DNA from: CAYVFC01 sp964450715
Lineage (GTDB): Bacteria > Myxococcota_A > Polyangia > Polyangiales > JAFGIB01
Assembly (NCBI GenBank): GCA_964450715.1
Contig: CAYVFC010000006.1
Coordinates: forward strand, 1 to 64,000
Direction: 5' to 3'
DNA: 64,000 nucleotides
A model generated the notes under the pieces. It did not search any database. It was given only the letters and a program-made list of their open reading frames with translations, and was not told where the DNA came from. Positions 25,495 through 34,521 of the stretch are shown here, in pieces (position 1 is the stretch's first letter; each line of letters starts with the position of its first letter). Position numbers and translations under genes: made by a program.

Positions 25495-26475
25495 ATGGAC
25501 CTTTCGCTGGTCATACCCGTTTATAACGAAGAGGAGAGCCTGCGCGAGCTGGTGGGGGAGATCCATCAGGTTCTCTCCCCCCTGTCCCTCGACTACGAGG
25601 TGATCCTGGTGGACGACGGATCGGCGGACGGCAGCCTCGGCATTTTGAGAGAGATGGCCGCGAACGACCCCCGGCTGGTGATCGCCAGCTTCCGGCGCAA
25701 CTTCGGCCAGACCGCTGCCATGCAGGCCGGCCTGGACGCCTCTCGGGGCGAGGTGGTGGTCACCATGGACGCCGACCTGCAGAACGATCCCGCCGATATC
25801 CCGCGAATGCTGGAGAAGCTTGCCGAGGGGTACGACATGGTGGCCGGCTGGCGCGCTGATCGCAAGGACGCCTTCATCAACCGGCGCCTGCCCTCCATCA
25901 TCGCCAACTGGCTGATCAGCGCCACCACCCAGGTGAGGCTTCACGACTACGGTTGCACCATCAAGGCCATCCGCAGGGAGGTAGCCAAGGAGTTGCGCCT
26001 GTATGGGGAGATGCACCGGTTCGTCCCGGTGATGGCGTCGCTGGTCGGTTGCCGGATCGCCGAGATGAAGGTCAACCACCGGGCGCGGCGGTTCGGGAGC
26101 AGCAAGTACGGTATCGGCCGCACGGTGCGCGTGGTGCTCGACCTGCTCACGGTGCTCTTCCTCCGCTCCTACATGGTCCGTCCCATGCAGGTCTTCGGCC
26201 TGGCCGGGCTGCTGAGCGGAGGGGCGGGACTGGTCATCTGCCTCTGGCTGGCCGTGCAGAAGCTGGTCCACGACGTTCAGCTCGCGAACCGGCCGCTGCT
26301 CATGCTCGGCGTCATGCTGGTCATGGTGGGGGTACAGCTGGTCTCCCTGGGACTAATCGCGGACGTGCTGAGCCGCACCTATCACGAGGCACAGGGCAGG
26401 CGTATCTACCACGTACGGGAATGGATCGGCGCCGGAGGGGGCGAGGTACAGAAGACAGGAAAACAAATATCATGA
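25495..26475 (+). CDS. Polyprenyl-phosphate GT2 with C-terminal membrane anchor
   Basis: 326 residues. The N-terminal GT2 domain shows LSLVIPVYNEEESL at about 3-16, VILVDDGSADGS at about 36-47, NFGQTAAMQAGLDAS at about 69-83 and VTMDADLQNDPADI at about 88-101. Two C-terminal TM segments (about 230-255 and 265-290) give the ArnC/GtrB/DPM architecture. Such enzymes load a sugar onto undecaprenyl phosphate on the cytoplasmic face. The stop overlaps rfbA as ATGA, so it belongs to the rhamnose operon. Confidence 0.9.
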   Translation: MDLSLVIPVYNEEESLRELVGEIHQVLSPLSLDYEVILVDDGSADGSLGILREMAANDPRLVIASFRRNFGQTAAMQAGLDASRGEVVVTMDADLQNDPADIPRMLEKLAEGYDMVAGWRADRKDAFINRRLPSIIANWLISATTQVRLHDYGCTIKAIRREVAKELRLYGEMHRFVPVMASLVGCRIAEMKVNHRARRFGSSKYGIGRTVRVVLDLLTVLFLRSYMVRPMQVFGLAGLLSGGAGLVICLWLAVQKLVHDVQLANRPLLMLGVMLVMVGVQLVSLGLIADVLSRTYHEAQGRRIYHVREWIGAGGGEVQKTGKQIS

Positions 26476-27341
26476 AAGGCATCATTCTGGCCGGCGGCAA
26501 GGGCACGCGCCTGTACCCCGTGACGCAAGCGGTCTCCAAGCAACTGCTGCCCGTATACAACAAACCGATGATCTACTACCCGTTGTCCGTCCTCATGCTG
26601 GCCGGCATCCGGGAGATCCTGATCATCTCCACTCCTGTGGATCTGCCCCTGTTCCAGCGGCTGCTGGGAGACGGACAGCGGATCGGTCTCTGCTTCAGCT
26701 ATGCTCCCCAGCCCGAGCCCAGGGGACTGGCCGACGCTTTTATCATCGGCCGGGAATTCCTGGGCGGCGACTCGGCCTGCCTGGTTTTGGGCGACAACAT
26801 CTTTTACGGGGACAAGCTCTCCGCTCTGTTGACCGAGGCGCGCGAGCGTCTCGATGGTTGCGTGCTGTTCGGTTACCGCGTCAAGGATCCGGAACGCTAC
26901 GGCGTGGCGGAGCTCGACGCCGACGGCAGGGTCCTCTCTATCGAGGAGAAGCCCCGGCAACCGAAATCCCGCATCGCCATCACGGGGCTCTATTTCTATG
27001 ACAACGAGGTGGTCGAGATCGCGGCGTCGCTGAAGCCGTCCGCGCGGGGCGAGCTAGAAATCACGGACGTGAACAACGCCTACGTGAAGAACAAGCGGGC
27101 TCGGGTACAGATCATGGGCCGCGGAATGGCCTGGCTGGACACCGGAACCTGCGACAGCCTGCTGGAGGCCAACCAGTTCGTCCAGGTGCTCGAGCATCGT
27201 CAGGGCACCGGCATCGCCTGCATCGAGGAGATAGCCTTTCGTATGGGCTACGTCGACGCGGCTCAGCTCGAAAGGCTCGCGCGGGAGCTCGGCAGCAGCG
27301 AGTACGGCAAGTACCTGCTCGGCTGCGCAGAAGAGGGGTGA
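26472..27341 (+). CDS. rfbA: Glucose-1-phosphate thymidylyltransferase
   Basis: 289 residues; the first enzyme of dTDP-L-rhamnose synthesis, making dTDP-glucose from dTTP and glucose-1-phosphate. It starts MKGIILAGGKGTRLYPVT (nucleotide-binding loop), with KQLLPVYNKPMIYYPLS at about 23-39, VLGDNIFYG at about 107-115, and ITGLYFYDN at about 169-177. ATG at 26472 overlaps the preceding GT2 stop; the longer frame is a shadow. The length is normal for RmlA. The order here is A-C-D-B, all on one strand with tiny gaps or overlaps. Confidence 0.96.
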   Translation: MKGIILAGGKGTRLYPVTQAVSKQLLPVYNKPMIYYPLSVLMLAGIREILIISTPVDLPLFQRLLGDGQRIGLCFSYAPQPEPRGLADAFIIGREFLGGDSACLVLGDNIFYGDKLSALLTEARERLDGCVLFGYRVKDPERYGVAELDADGRVLSIEEKPRQPKSRIAITGLYFYDNEVVEIAASLKPSARGELEITDVNNAYVKNKRARVQIMGRGMAWLDTGTCDSLLEANQFVQVLEHRQGTGIACIEEIAFRMGYVDAAQLERLARELGSSEYGKYLLGCAEEG

Positions 27342-27354
27342 AATCCGGAGTGGT

Positions 27355-27903
27355 ATGATGAAGGTGACCGAGCTCTCGCTACCCGGACTGAAGTTGATCG
27401 AACCGAGGGTGTTCGAGGACGCGCGCGGTTTTTTACTGGAAAGCTACAACCAGCAGCGATACCAGGCCTCGGGTATCGACAGCGTCTTCGTACAGGACAA
27501 CCACTCCAGCTCAAGCCGGGGCGTGCTGCGCGGAATCCACTTCCAGTCCAGCCCGGGCCAGGCCAAGCTGGTGCGGGTGGTAAAAGGGCGTATCTTCGAC
27601 GTGGCGGTGGATCTGCGGACGGAATCGGAGAGCTTCGGCAAGTGGCAAGGGGTCTACCTGGACGCCGAGCATCACCAGCAGCTGTTCGTACCCGCGGGAT
27701 TCGGCCACGGCTTCTGCGTGGTGAGCGACCGGGCCGAGGTCCTCTACAAGCTCAGCTCGTTATACGATCCGAAGACCGAGCAAACCATCAAGTGGGACGA
27801 TCCGGACCTGGCCGTCGAATGGCCCATCGCCGATCCCGTGGTATCGGATCGCGATAACGGGGGCGAGACTTTCGCCGAGTACCGTCGACGGGTGCTGGGG
27901 TGA
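27355..27903 (+). CDS. rfbC: dTDP-4-dehydrorhamnose 3,5-epimerase
   Basis: A 182-residue cupin-fold epimerase, the third step of dTDP-L-rhamnose synthesis. It has PRVFEDARGFLLESYN at about 18-33, the catalytic His in VLRGIHFQ at about 57-64, VRVVKGRIFDVAVDLR at about 75-90, VPAGFGHGF at about 115-123 and the YK pair of EVLYKLS at about 131-137. It starts 13 bp after rfbA, and its stop overlaps the GTG of rfbD. Confidence 0.96.
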   Translation: MMKVTELSLPGLKLIEPRVFEDARGFLLESYNQQRYQASGIDSVFVQDNHSSSSRGVLRGIHFQSSPGQAKLVRVVKGRIFDVAVDLRTESESFGKWQGVYLDAEHHQQLFVPAGFGHGFCVVSDRAEVLYKLSSLYDPKTEQTIKWDDPDLAVEWPIADPVVSDRDNGGETFAEYRRRVLG

Positions 27904-28853
27904 GCGTTGCGCCTGGCAGCGGTCCACCCCGGGTATGGCTGGTCGGTGGAGCCGGGATGCTCGGCAGCGCTACCGGGGCGCGGCTGTCCCGGGCCGGTCT
28001 GGACTTCGTCTGCACCGACCTGGATCTCGATATCGCCGATCCGGAAGCGGTGAACGGATTCATCCGGAAACAATCCTTTACCCACATCATCAACTGCGCC
28101 GCCTACACGGACGTGGACGGCGCGGAATCCGAGCCAGAGCGTGCGATGGCGGTGAACGCCTCGGGGCCCGAAAACCTGGGGCGCGCCGCGGCGAGCCTGG
28201 ACGCTTCGCTGGTCCACATCTCGACCGACTTTGTCTTTTCCGGAGAGGCGGACCGCCCCTACCTGGAAGACGACCCCTGCTGCCCGGTAAACGCCTACGG
28301 GCGAAGCAAGCTGCAGGGAGAGCGGTTGCTGCTGGCGACCGCTGCGGAGAAGCCCCCGTCGCGGCGGGGGCTCTACATCATCCGGACCTCCTGGCTGTTC
28401 GGCGAGAACGGCCCCAGCTTCGTGGGAACGATGCTCTCGCTCGTCTGCAGCCGAGACCGTCTACAGGTGGTGACCGACCAGACCGGTAGACCCACCTACT
28501 GCCGAGATCTGGCCGAGGCCGCGCTCGACCTGCTCGGGTTGCGGGTTCAAGCCAGGAGCAAAGCTTCTCCGGGGGCGTCGCCGCCGCCCTCGGGCATCTA
28601 TCACTTCGCGAATGCCGGTGAGACGACCCGCCGCGATTTCGCGCTCGGGGTGCTGGAGGCCGCCCGGGCCGCCGGTTTTCCCGTCCAGGCGACGGGGATC
28701 GATCCGGTCTCCAGCTCGGCGTTTCCGCGACCGGCCAGGCGACCGGCCTATTCTGTGTTATCCACCGAGCGAATCGAATCCGCCCTCGGGTACACTCCCC
28801 GGCACTGGCGCGAAACGCTGGACGACTACCTCGACACGGTAAGGAAGGTTTGA
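27900..28853 (+). CDS. rfbD: dTDP-4-dehydrorhamnose reductase
   Basis: A 317-residue extended SDR that reduces dTDP-4-keto-L-rhamnose with NAD(P)H, the last step. The dinucleotide loop is VGGAGMLGSA at about 15-24; INCAAYTDVDGAE at about 64-76, STDFVFSGE at about 104-112 and the catalytic YGRSK at about 131-135 are all present. GTG at 27900 overlaps the rfbC stop (GTGA). The gene is followed 7 bp later by rfbB. Confidence 0.95.
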   Translation: MSVAPGSGPPRVWLVGGAGMLGSATGARLSRAGLDFVCTDLDLDIADPEAVNGFIRKQSFTHIINCAAYTDVDGAESEPERAMAVNASGPENLGRAAASLDASLVHISTDFVFSGEADRPYLEDDPCCPVNAYGRSKLQGERLLLATAAEKPPSRRGLYIIRTSWLFGENGPSFVGTMLSLVCSRDRLQVVTDQTGRPTYCRDLAEAALDLLGLRVQARSKASPGASPPPSGIYHFANAGETTRRDFALGVLEAARAAGFPVQATGIDPVSSSAFPRPARRPAYSVLSTERIESALGYTPRHWRETLDDYLDTVRKV

Positions 28854-28860
28854 AAACGCC

Positions 28861-29919
28861 ATGAGGAATCCCGGCAACATCCTGGTAACCGGCGGATGCG
28901 GATTCGTGGGGTCCGCCTTCGTCCGCTACCTTTTTCGTCAGACGGAGTTCCGCGGGCGGCTGGTGAACCTCGACCTGCTCACCTATGCCGGCAACCCGGA
29001 GAACGTAGGGGGATTCGTCGATGAAGAACGCTACACCTTCGTGCACGGCGACATCTGTGACGAGAAGCTGCTGGGAGATCTCTGCGAAAAGCACGCCATC
29101 GATACCATCGTCAACTTCGCGGCCGAAAGCCACGTCGACCGCAGCATCCACGGCCCCGGCGTCTTCATCCAGACCAACGTGGTAGGGACCTATCACCTGC
29201 TCGAAGCCCTGCGCGCCAGACCGGCGATGCACCTGCATCACGTATCGACCGACGAGGTGTACGGCTCGCTGGGAGAGACGGGGCTGTTCCGCGAGGATAA
29301 TCCCTACCGCCCCAACTCGCCCTACGCCGCCTCCAAGGCGGCCTCCGATCACCTGGTCCGGGCCTATACCCATACCTACGGCGTATCGACCACCATCTCC
29401 AACTGCAGCAACAATTACGGCCCCTACCAATTCCCGGAGAAGCTCATCCCCCTGATGATCCTGAACGCGGACGACAGACAGCCTCTGCCCGTGTACGGCC
29501 AGGGTACCAACATCAGGGATTGGCTGCACGTCGACGACCACGCCGATGCGCTCTGGTGCATCCTGCAGCGGGGGAGCGCCGGCCATACCTACAACATCGG
29601 CAGCAGCAACGAGTGGACGAACATCGCCCTGGTGAATCGGATTTTGGAGCTGGTAGCGGATCTGCGCGGCGTAGACCCGGAAGAGCTGCGAGCGCTGATC
29701 CGCATGGTGTCGGACCGTCCCGGCCACGACCTGCGCTACGCCATAGACTGGACCGCCCTGCGCGAACAGCTCAGATGGAAGCCGAGCGTCGACTTCGCAC
29801 GAGGATTACGGGAAACGGTCGACTGGTACCTCACCCACCCCGAGTGGATCGACCGGGTACGATCCGGAGCCTATCGCGAGTGGATCGAGGAGAACTACGA
29901 CAAGAGGCCTCCGCGGTGA
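28861..29919 (+). CDS. rfbB: dTDP-glucose 4,6-dehydratase
   Basis: A 352-residue extended SDR, the second step of the pathway. It has VTGGCGFVGSAFVRYL at about 9-24, NFAAESHVDRSI at about 85-96, STDEVYGSLGE at about 130-140 (the catalytic Asp-Glu), YAASKAASDHLV at about 154-165 (YxxxK) and NCSNNYGPYQFPEKLIPL at about 182-199. All features of RmlB are present. Its stop overlaps the sulfotransferase start as GTGA, so modification and rhamnose supply are translationally coupled. Confidence 0.96.
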   Translation: MRNPGNILVTGGCGFVGSAFVRYLFRQTEFRGRLVNLDLLTYAGNPENVGGFVDEERYTFVHGDICDEKLLGDLCEKHAIDTIVNFAAESHVDRSIHGPGVFIQTNVVGTYHLLEALRARPAMHLHHVSTDEVYGSLGETGLFREDNPYRPNSPYAASKAASDHLVRAYTHTYGVSTTISNCSNNYGPYQFPEKLIPLMILNADDRQPLPVYGQGTNIRDWLHVDDHADALWCILQRGSAGHTYNIGSSNEWTNIALVNRILELVADLRGVDPEELRALIRMVSDRPGHDLRYAIDWTALREQLRWKPSVDFARGLRETVDWYLTHPEWIDRVRSGAYREWIEENYDKRPPR

Positions 29920-30902
29920 CCGGTTCGCGCGAGCCGAAAGCGCCGGCGCCGGCGATCACGGCGCAGGTCTTCATCGGAGGTTGCAGCCGCAGCGGCACCA
30001 CCCTGCTCGGCGCCATGCTGGGCCGGCACCCCGCGGTGATCACCACGCCGGAATCGCACTTCAAGTACCGCGTGTATCGCGAGATGGGCGGCGAGATCGA
30101 GGCGGGCGATCTCGGCCGCGTGCTCGAGGCGGTCATCAAGCACTGGCGCTTTCGGATCTGGGAGCTCGAGGTAGATTCCTCCGAAATCTTGCGGGAACTG
30201 GATCGACCCGGTTACGCGGCGCTGCTCTGCCGGCTGGTCGAACGCTACGCGATCCGGACCGGCGCAAACGAGGCCCGCATCTGGGTCGATCACACCCCGG
30301 AAAACGCCACCTACGCGACCACCTTGCTGGAGATCTTCCCCGAGGCCAGGTTTTTGCATATCGTGCGCGACGGGCGCGGCGTGGCTGCCTCCATCGTGCC
30401 CCTGGATTGGGGGCCGAATACGATAACCCGTGCCGCGCACTGGTGGGTAGAGAGCGTCTCCTACGGGCTGGCCCTGGAGAAGCTGCTGCCGCCGGAGCGG
30501 ATCATGCGCGTGCAGTACGAGACCTTGATACGGGATCCGGTCGCCTGCATGGAAGCTACCAGCGATTTTCTGGGAATCGACTACCAGCCCTCGATGGTGG
30601 AGTCGACGGGGTTCAAGGTGCCCCGGTACACGGCCTCGCAGCACGAGCTGATCGGCCAACGACCAGACAGCGAACGAGCGACGCGCTGGAAGCAGACGCT
30701 CACCCGCAGACAGGTGGAGCTGTTCGAGCACGAGTCGCGCGACTTCCTGCCCTACCTGGGATACCCGTTGCTCTATCCCGGCAACCGACGGGGACCTACG
30801 CCGTTCGAACGCGCGGGTGAGACGCTCGCCGAGCTCTGGCGTACCGCCCTGTCCAACAACCTCCGCTGGCTCCGCCGCGCCGCTCCCCTGTGGTTCAGGT
30901 AG
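29916..30902 (+). CDS. Sulfotransferase-family protein
   Basis: 328 residues. The 5'-phosphosulfate loop of PAPS-dependent sulfotransferases is visible as GGCSRSGTTLLGAML at about 19-33, and the 3'-phosphate motif as HIVRDGRGVAASI at about 147-159. It would move a sulfate from PAPS to a hydroxyl, most likely on the glycan made by this locus; the acceptor is inference. GTG at 29916 overlaps the rfbB stop. The much longer frame reaching back to 29520 is the shadow of rfbB. It is followed 3 bp later by the large membrane protein. Confidence 0.88.
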   Translation: MTGSREPKAPAPAITAQVFIGGCSRSGTTLLGAMLGRHPAVITTPESHFKYRVYREMGGEIEAGDLGRVLEAVIKHWRFRIWELEVDSSEILRELDRPGYAALLCRLVERYAIRTGANEARIWVDHTPENATYATTLLEIFPEARFLHIVRDGRGVAASIVPLDWGPNTITRAAHWWVESVSYGLALEKLLPPERIMRVQYETLIRDPVACMEATSDFLGIDYQPSMVESTGFKVPRYTASQHELIGQRPDSERATRWKQTLTRRQVELFEHESRDFLPYLGYPLLYPGNRRGPTPFERAGETLAELWRTALSNNLRWLRRAAPLWFR

Positions 30903-30905
30903 ACG

Positions 30906-33293
30906 ATGAAACGAATCGCCGGCAGCCCGACCGCACAGCATCTTCTGGCCCTGTTCGCCTTCGCCGGGCTCGCCTGCGGTATGACCTGGCCCCTGTCCGC
31001 CGCCATGGGAAACCACATCCTGAAGGCGAAGTACTACTGGGACGCCTACACCAACACCATGATCATGGGCGCCCGGGTACAGAACGCCCTGGGAGAGGGG
31101 CCGGGCGGATTCTTCGACAACCATTTCTTCGCGCCCGTGTCCAACACCATGGCGTTGAACGAGAACCTGTACGCGCTTTCGATTCTCTTCGCTCCTACCT
31201 ATCTGATCACCGACAACCCGCTGCTGGCCTACAACGTCGTACTGCTGCTCTCGCTCACGCTCTCGGCTTACTTTACCTTCGTGCTGGTGCGACGCCTCTC
31301 CGGTAGCGCGCTGGCCGGAGTCGTCTCCGGGACCGCCTTCGCCTTCTGTCCCTACGTTTTCTTCGAGATCGGACGCATCCAGTTGGTCGCCACCCAGTGG
31401 TTGCCGCTCTGCATCCTGTTCCTGCACCGGGCCTTCGAGAGCGGGCGTTTCCGCGATATCCTCAGCGTGGCGTTCGTCTACATCCTGCAGGTCGGCACCT
31501 GCCTCTACTACGCGATGTTCCTGCTGCCGGTGCTCGTCTTCGCCGGCTGCTGGCTCATCTGGCAGAGGCGCCGTTTCGCTTTTCGCTTCTGGATGCAGGT
31601 CGCCGCAGCGGCACTGGTGGCCGGCGCGCTGCTGCTGGCCATCAGCTACCCCTACTTCTCCATGCGCAAGCACTTCTCGCTCACCCGCAGCGAGGAGATC
31701 GCGCAGGGACACGACGGCAAGCTCTCGTTCCTGCTCAACGTAAGCCCCACCAACCTCTCGCTGCCCTTCCTGCACCACGAGCCCAAAAAAAAGGGCGCCT
31801 ACGAGGAGATCGCCTTTCCGGGCTTTACCATCGCCTTGTTGGCGTTGATCGCCTTTCTTACCCCTCTCGGGCAGGCGCTCCGGCGAGAGCCGCTCCGGGA
31901 ACAACGAGCGCTGGTCTTCTCCTTCCTCGGCGTCCTCGCCACGGCTTTCTTGGCGGCGGTGGGAGCGGCGACCGTGTTCCTCACCAGCTGGGCCTCGATC
32001 GCGGTCGTCGGATGCTTCGTCGTTTTCTGGAAGAGGCGGGCAGCGGGCAGCACGCTCTTTGCCCCCGACCTGGCGCTCTATCTCAGCCTGCTTCTGCTCA
32101 CGCTGCTGATGTTCTTGGGGCTGGAGATCTTCACCGTCGACGGCGAACCGGTGCGAGGGCTCTACTACTACCTGCACAACTGGGTGCCGGGATTCGATGG
32201 CATACGAAAGGTGAGCCGGCAGGCCATCCTGATCATGCTGGTCGCCGTCGTGCTGTCCGGTTACGGCGCCGCGCTGCTCTTCCGCTGGATCAAGATCTAC
32301 TGGCTTCGCCTGCCCACCTTGCTGCTATTGGCCGGGCTCGTCGTCTTCGAGTTCCGTAATGCGCCGGTCGACCTGGTAAGAGTTCCCTCGGGCAAGACCG
32401 TTTCCGCCGCCTATCGCTGGATCGCCTCTCAGCCCGGCAAGGAGCCGGTAGCGGTCATCCCCGTCAACGACGGGCTCTCCGTCTATCACAGCTTCGCCGG
32501 GCTGGCCATCCACAACTATTTCGCGCTCTATCACCGGCGGCGCATGCTCAACGGCAAGTCGAGCTGGGTGCCGCCGGTAAACAAATATTTCGTGAACGAG
32601 ATGAGTCGCTTTCCGCGCGCCTCTGGCGCCCGCCTGCTGCAGACGCTGGGCGTGAAGTACCTGGTGGTCCACGGAGACGACCTGCCCTCGATCCGGTCGA
32701 AGGCGGTGATCGAGTACCTGACCCTGGAAAACGCCTCGTTCAAGTTAGCCAAGCGCGATGGTAACGATTACGTGTTCGAGGTCCTGCCCTCTCGCGATCC
32801 CAACACGCAGCTGATCGATGTACCGGATTCCCCGCCGGCCGATGCCGTCCCCGTCCACCGCTGGCATCTCACCGCCCAGGCCGGCCGCCAGAACGAAAAG
32901 GCCGCCAACGCCATCGACGGCGATCCCAATACCCGCTGGTCGACCGGGCGGACGCAGCGAAGCGGTGATTGGTTCGAGCTGCACCTGGCCCGCCAGGAGC
33001 GGGTGGTGGCCATCGACTTCACCGACAACCTGTACACCTTCGACGCCCCTCTCTCTTTCGAGCTGTCCGTCGCCGAGGAGACGGGCACCGGATCCGAGCC
33101 CCAATGGCGAACCGTATTGCGACGGGAGGAGATCCGGCTTTACCGGGCCCAGGTGTTCGACCCCAAGCATTTCCTCTTTCGCGTCGAGCTGCCGCGACCC
33201 GAGCCGGCCAGCCGTATCCGTTTCAAGCTCCTCGACACCATCCCCAGGGCCAGGTGGAGCATCTACGAAGCGACCGTCTGGGTGGCGAAGTAG
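30906..33293 (+). CDS. Polytopic GT-C/YfhO-like membrane protein with F5/8C-like C-terminus
   Basis: A 795-residue protein. Residues 1-490 hold about 12 hydrophobic segments with a first external loop containing YYWDAYTNTMIMG, as in GT-C-fold glycosyltransferases and YfhO-like proteins. A periplasmic part follows (about 490-640), with VKYLVVHGDD. The last 155 residues look like a discoidin (F5/8 type C, CBM32-like) domain: AIDGDPNTRWSTGRTQ at about 663-678 and DWFELHLARQERVVAIDF. A sugar-binding tail on an integral transferase is unusual. It probably handles lipid-linked sugar or a polymer; the reaction is unknown. Confidence 0.75.
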   Translation: MKRIAGSPTAQHLLALFAFAGLACGMTWPLSAAMGNHILKAKYYWDAYTNTMIMGARVQNALGEGPGGFFDNHFFAPVSNTMALNENLYALSILFAPTYLITDNPLLAYNVVLLLSLTLSAYFTFVLVRRLSGSALAGVVSGTAFAFCPYVFFEIGRIQLVATQWLPLCILFLHRAFESGRFRDILSVAFVYILQVGTCLYYAMFLLPVLVFAGCWLIWQRRRFAFRFWMQVAAAALVAGALLLAISYPYFSMRKHFSLTRSEEIAQGHDGKLSFLLNVSPTNLSLPFLHHEPKKKGAYEEIAFPGFTIALLALIAFLTPLGQALRREPLREQRALVFSFLGVLATAFLAAVGAATVFLTSWASIAVVGCFVVFWKRRAAGSTLFAPDLALYLSLLLLTLLMFLGLEIFTVDGEPVRGLYYYLHNWVPGFDGIRKVSRQAILIMLVAVVLSGYGAALLFRWIKIYWLRLPTLLLLAGLVVFEFRNAPVDLVRVPSGKTVSAAYRWIASQPGKEPVAVIPVNDGLSVYHSFAGLAIHNYFALYHRRRMLNGKSSWVPPVNKYFVNEMSRFPRASGARLLQTLGVKYLVVHGDDLPSIRSKAVIEYLTLENASFKLAKRDGNDYVFEVLPSRDPNTQLIDVPDSPPADAVPVHRWHLTAQAGRQNEKAANAIDGDPNTRWSTGRTQRSGDWFELHLARQERVVAIDFTDNLYTFDAPLSFELSVAEETGTGSEPQWRTVLRREEIRLYRAQVFDPKHFLFRVELPRPEPASRIRFKLLDTIPRARWSIYEATVWVAK

Positions 33294-33298
33294 CAGCG

Positions 33299-33664
33299 TC
33301 AGGAGGCTGCCTGCCCGGAAGGCTCTGACCGTTCCGGCAGGGCGGCGTTGGCGATGGCCATCTCGCGTACCAGCAAGGTCAGCTGGCGCTCGACCCGGCG
33401 CTGCCTCAGATAGATGAAGAAAAAGCCGCCGAGGGTAGCGAAGACGTTGCAGTAGAAGACCAGATCCGCTCCGCGCTTGACGCCCAGGGAGCGGGCGACC
33501 AGCACGGTCGAGTCGGGCCAGACCAGCGCCACGGCCGCCAGGCACCAGAGCGAAAGCCAGAGCAAGGAGACCGATGTTCGGCCGCGACCTCGCGTCAGAT
33601 TGATGAGGCTAGCCGCGATCAACACGGCGATCACCACCAGCCCTAGGATCTGAAATGCGTTCAT
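33299..33664 (-). CDS. DUF2304-family membrane protein
   Basis: A 121-residue protein with three hydrophobic segments (about 3-22, 32-50 and 62-85) and a charged C-terminal helix containing RQRRVERQLTLLVRE. This size and pattern fit DUF2304, a small membrane protein commonly encoded next to a GT2 enzyme that lacks its own anchor. Its ATG overlaps the stop of the GT2 gene just upstream on the minus strand (33661-33664), which supports a complex of the two. It is convergent with the large membrane protein, 5 bp away. Confidence 0.8.
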   Translation of the reverse strand: MNAFQILGLVVIAVLIAASLINLTRGRGRTSVSLLWLSLWCLAAVALVWPDSTVLVARSLGVKRGADLVFYCNVFATLGGFFFIYLRQRRVERQLTLLVREMAIANAALPERSEPSGQAAS

Positions 33665-34398
33665 CGCAGCACTCTCCCCAGCAGGTAGTCGAGAACGATA
33701 CGGATGGCCGCCGAGGCGCTCTGCCCCTTCGCCTTCGAGTACTCGGTGTAACGGATGGCGACCGGCACCTCGGTGAAAGCGAGCCCGGAGCTCCGTATCT
33801 GGTCGATGAGCTCGCTCGCGTGCGCCATGCGGTCTAGCTGGATGTCGATCCCCGAGGCCGCCCGACGCGAGAAGGCCCGCAATCCGTTGTGGGCATCGGT
33901 GAGCCGTACGCCGGAGAATAGACGGGTAAACAGCACCGCGCCGCCGAGCAACAGACGGCGCGAGGGCGGGACCTCTCCGGCGTCCCGCAGGAAACGGGAG
34001 CCCAGGGCGATCTCCGCCTCTCCCGAAAGGATCGGGCCGAGCAAACGCGGCAGCGCATCGACCGGATGCTGCCCGTCGGCGTCAAAGGTGACCAGGTATC
34101 GCGCGCCCCTGAGCAGCGCGTAGCGCAGACCGGTCTGCAACGCCGCGCCCTGACCGCGATTGAGCGGATGGCGGAGCACCGCCGCCCCCGCGCTCAGCGC
34201 GCGCGCTCCGGTCGCGTCGGCCGACCCGTCGTCCACTACCACTACGTTCGGATAGCTCTGCTTCAGCTCGCCGACTACCTCGCCGATCTTGGCTTCCTCG
34301 TTGTAGGCGGGAATGACGATCCAGAGGTCGCGCAGGACGACCGGGTCCAATTGCCCGGGATGCGAACGGGTATCCGATTCCGTCTTGACTTCGACCAT
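33661..34398 (-). CDS. Family 2 glycosyltransferase (polyprenyl-phosphate type)
   Basis: A 245-residue GT-A enzyme: LWIVIPAYNEEAKI at about 25-38, VVVVDDGSADATG at about 51-63, NRGQGAALQTGLRYA at about 79-93, the metal site TFDADGQHPVDALP at about 102-115 and LTDAHNGLRAFSR at about 164-176. It resembles archaeal and bacterial DPM1-like synthases. It has no TM anchor; the overlapping DUF2304 gene probably supplies it. Donor and product are unknown. Confidence 0.9.
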   Translation of the reverse strand: MVEVKTESDTRSHPGQLDPVVLRDLWIVIPAYNEEAKIGEVVGELKQSYPNVVVVDDGSADATGARALSAGAAVLRHPLNRGQGAALQTGLRYALLRGARYLVTFDADGQHPVDALPRLLGPILSGEAEIALGSRFLRDAGEVPPSRRLLLGGAVLFTRLFSGVRLTDAHNGLRAFSRRAASGIDIQLDRMAHASELIDQIRSSGLAFTEVPVAIRYTEYSKAKGQSASAAIRIVLDYLLGRVLR

Positions 34399-34521
34399 GA
34401 TGTTTCCGCCCGTGGGCGTAATCTAGCGATTTTTCTCCCTACCCACCACCCCCGCCCGCCGGAGGTCGCGGCACTAGTCGCCTCTCTGGCCGGTCGCGTC
34501 GAATCCAGCTATCTTCCCGCC

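Noticed and set aside
29895..32177. 760-codon minus-strand frame
   Set aside because: Opposite the sulfotransferase and the polytopic membrane protein, both with strong family motifs; the Gln/Glu/His-rich translation is a codon-bias shadow.
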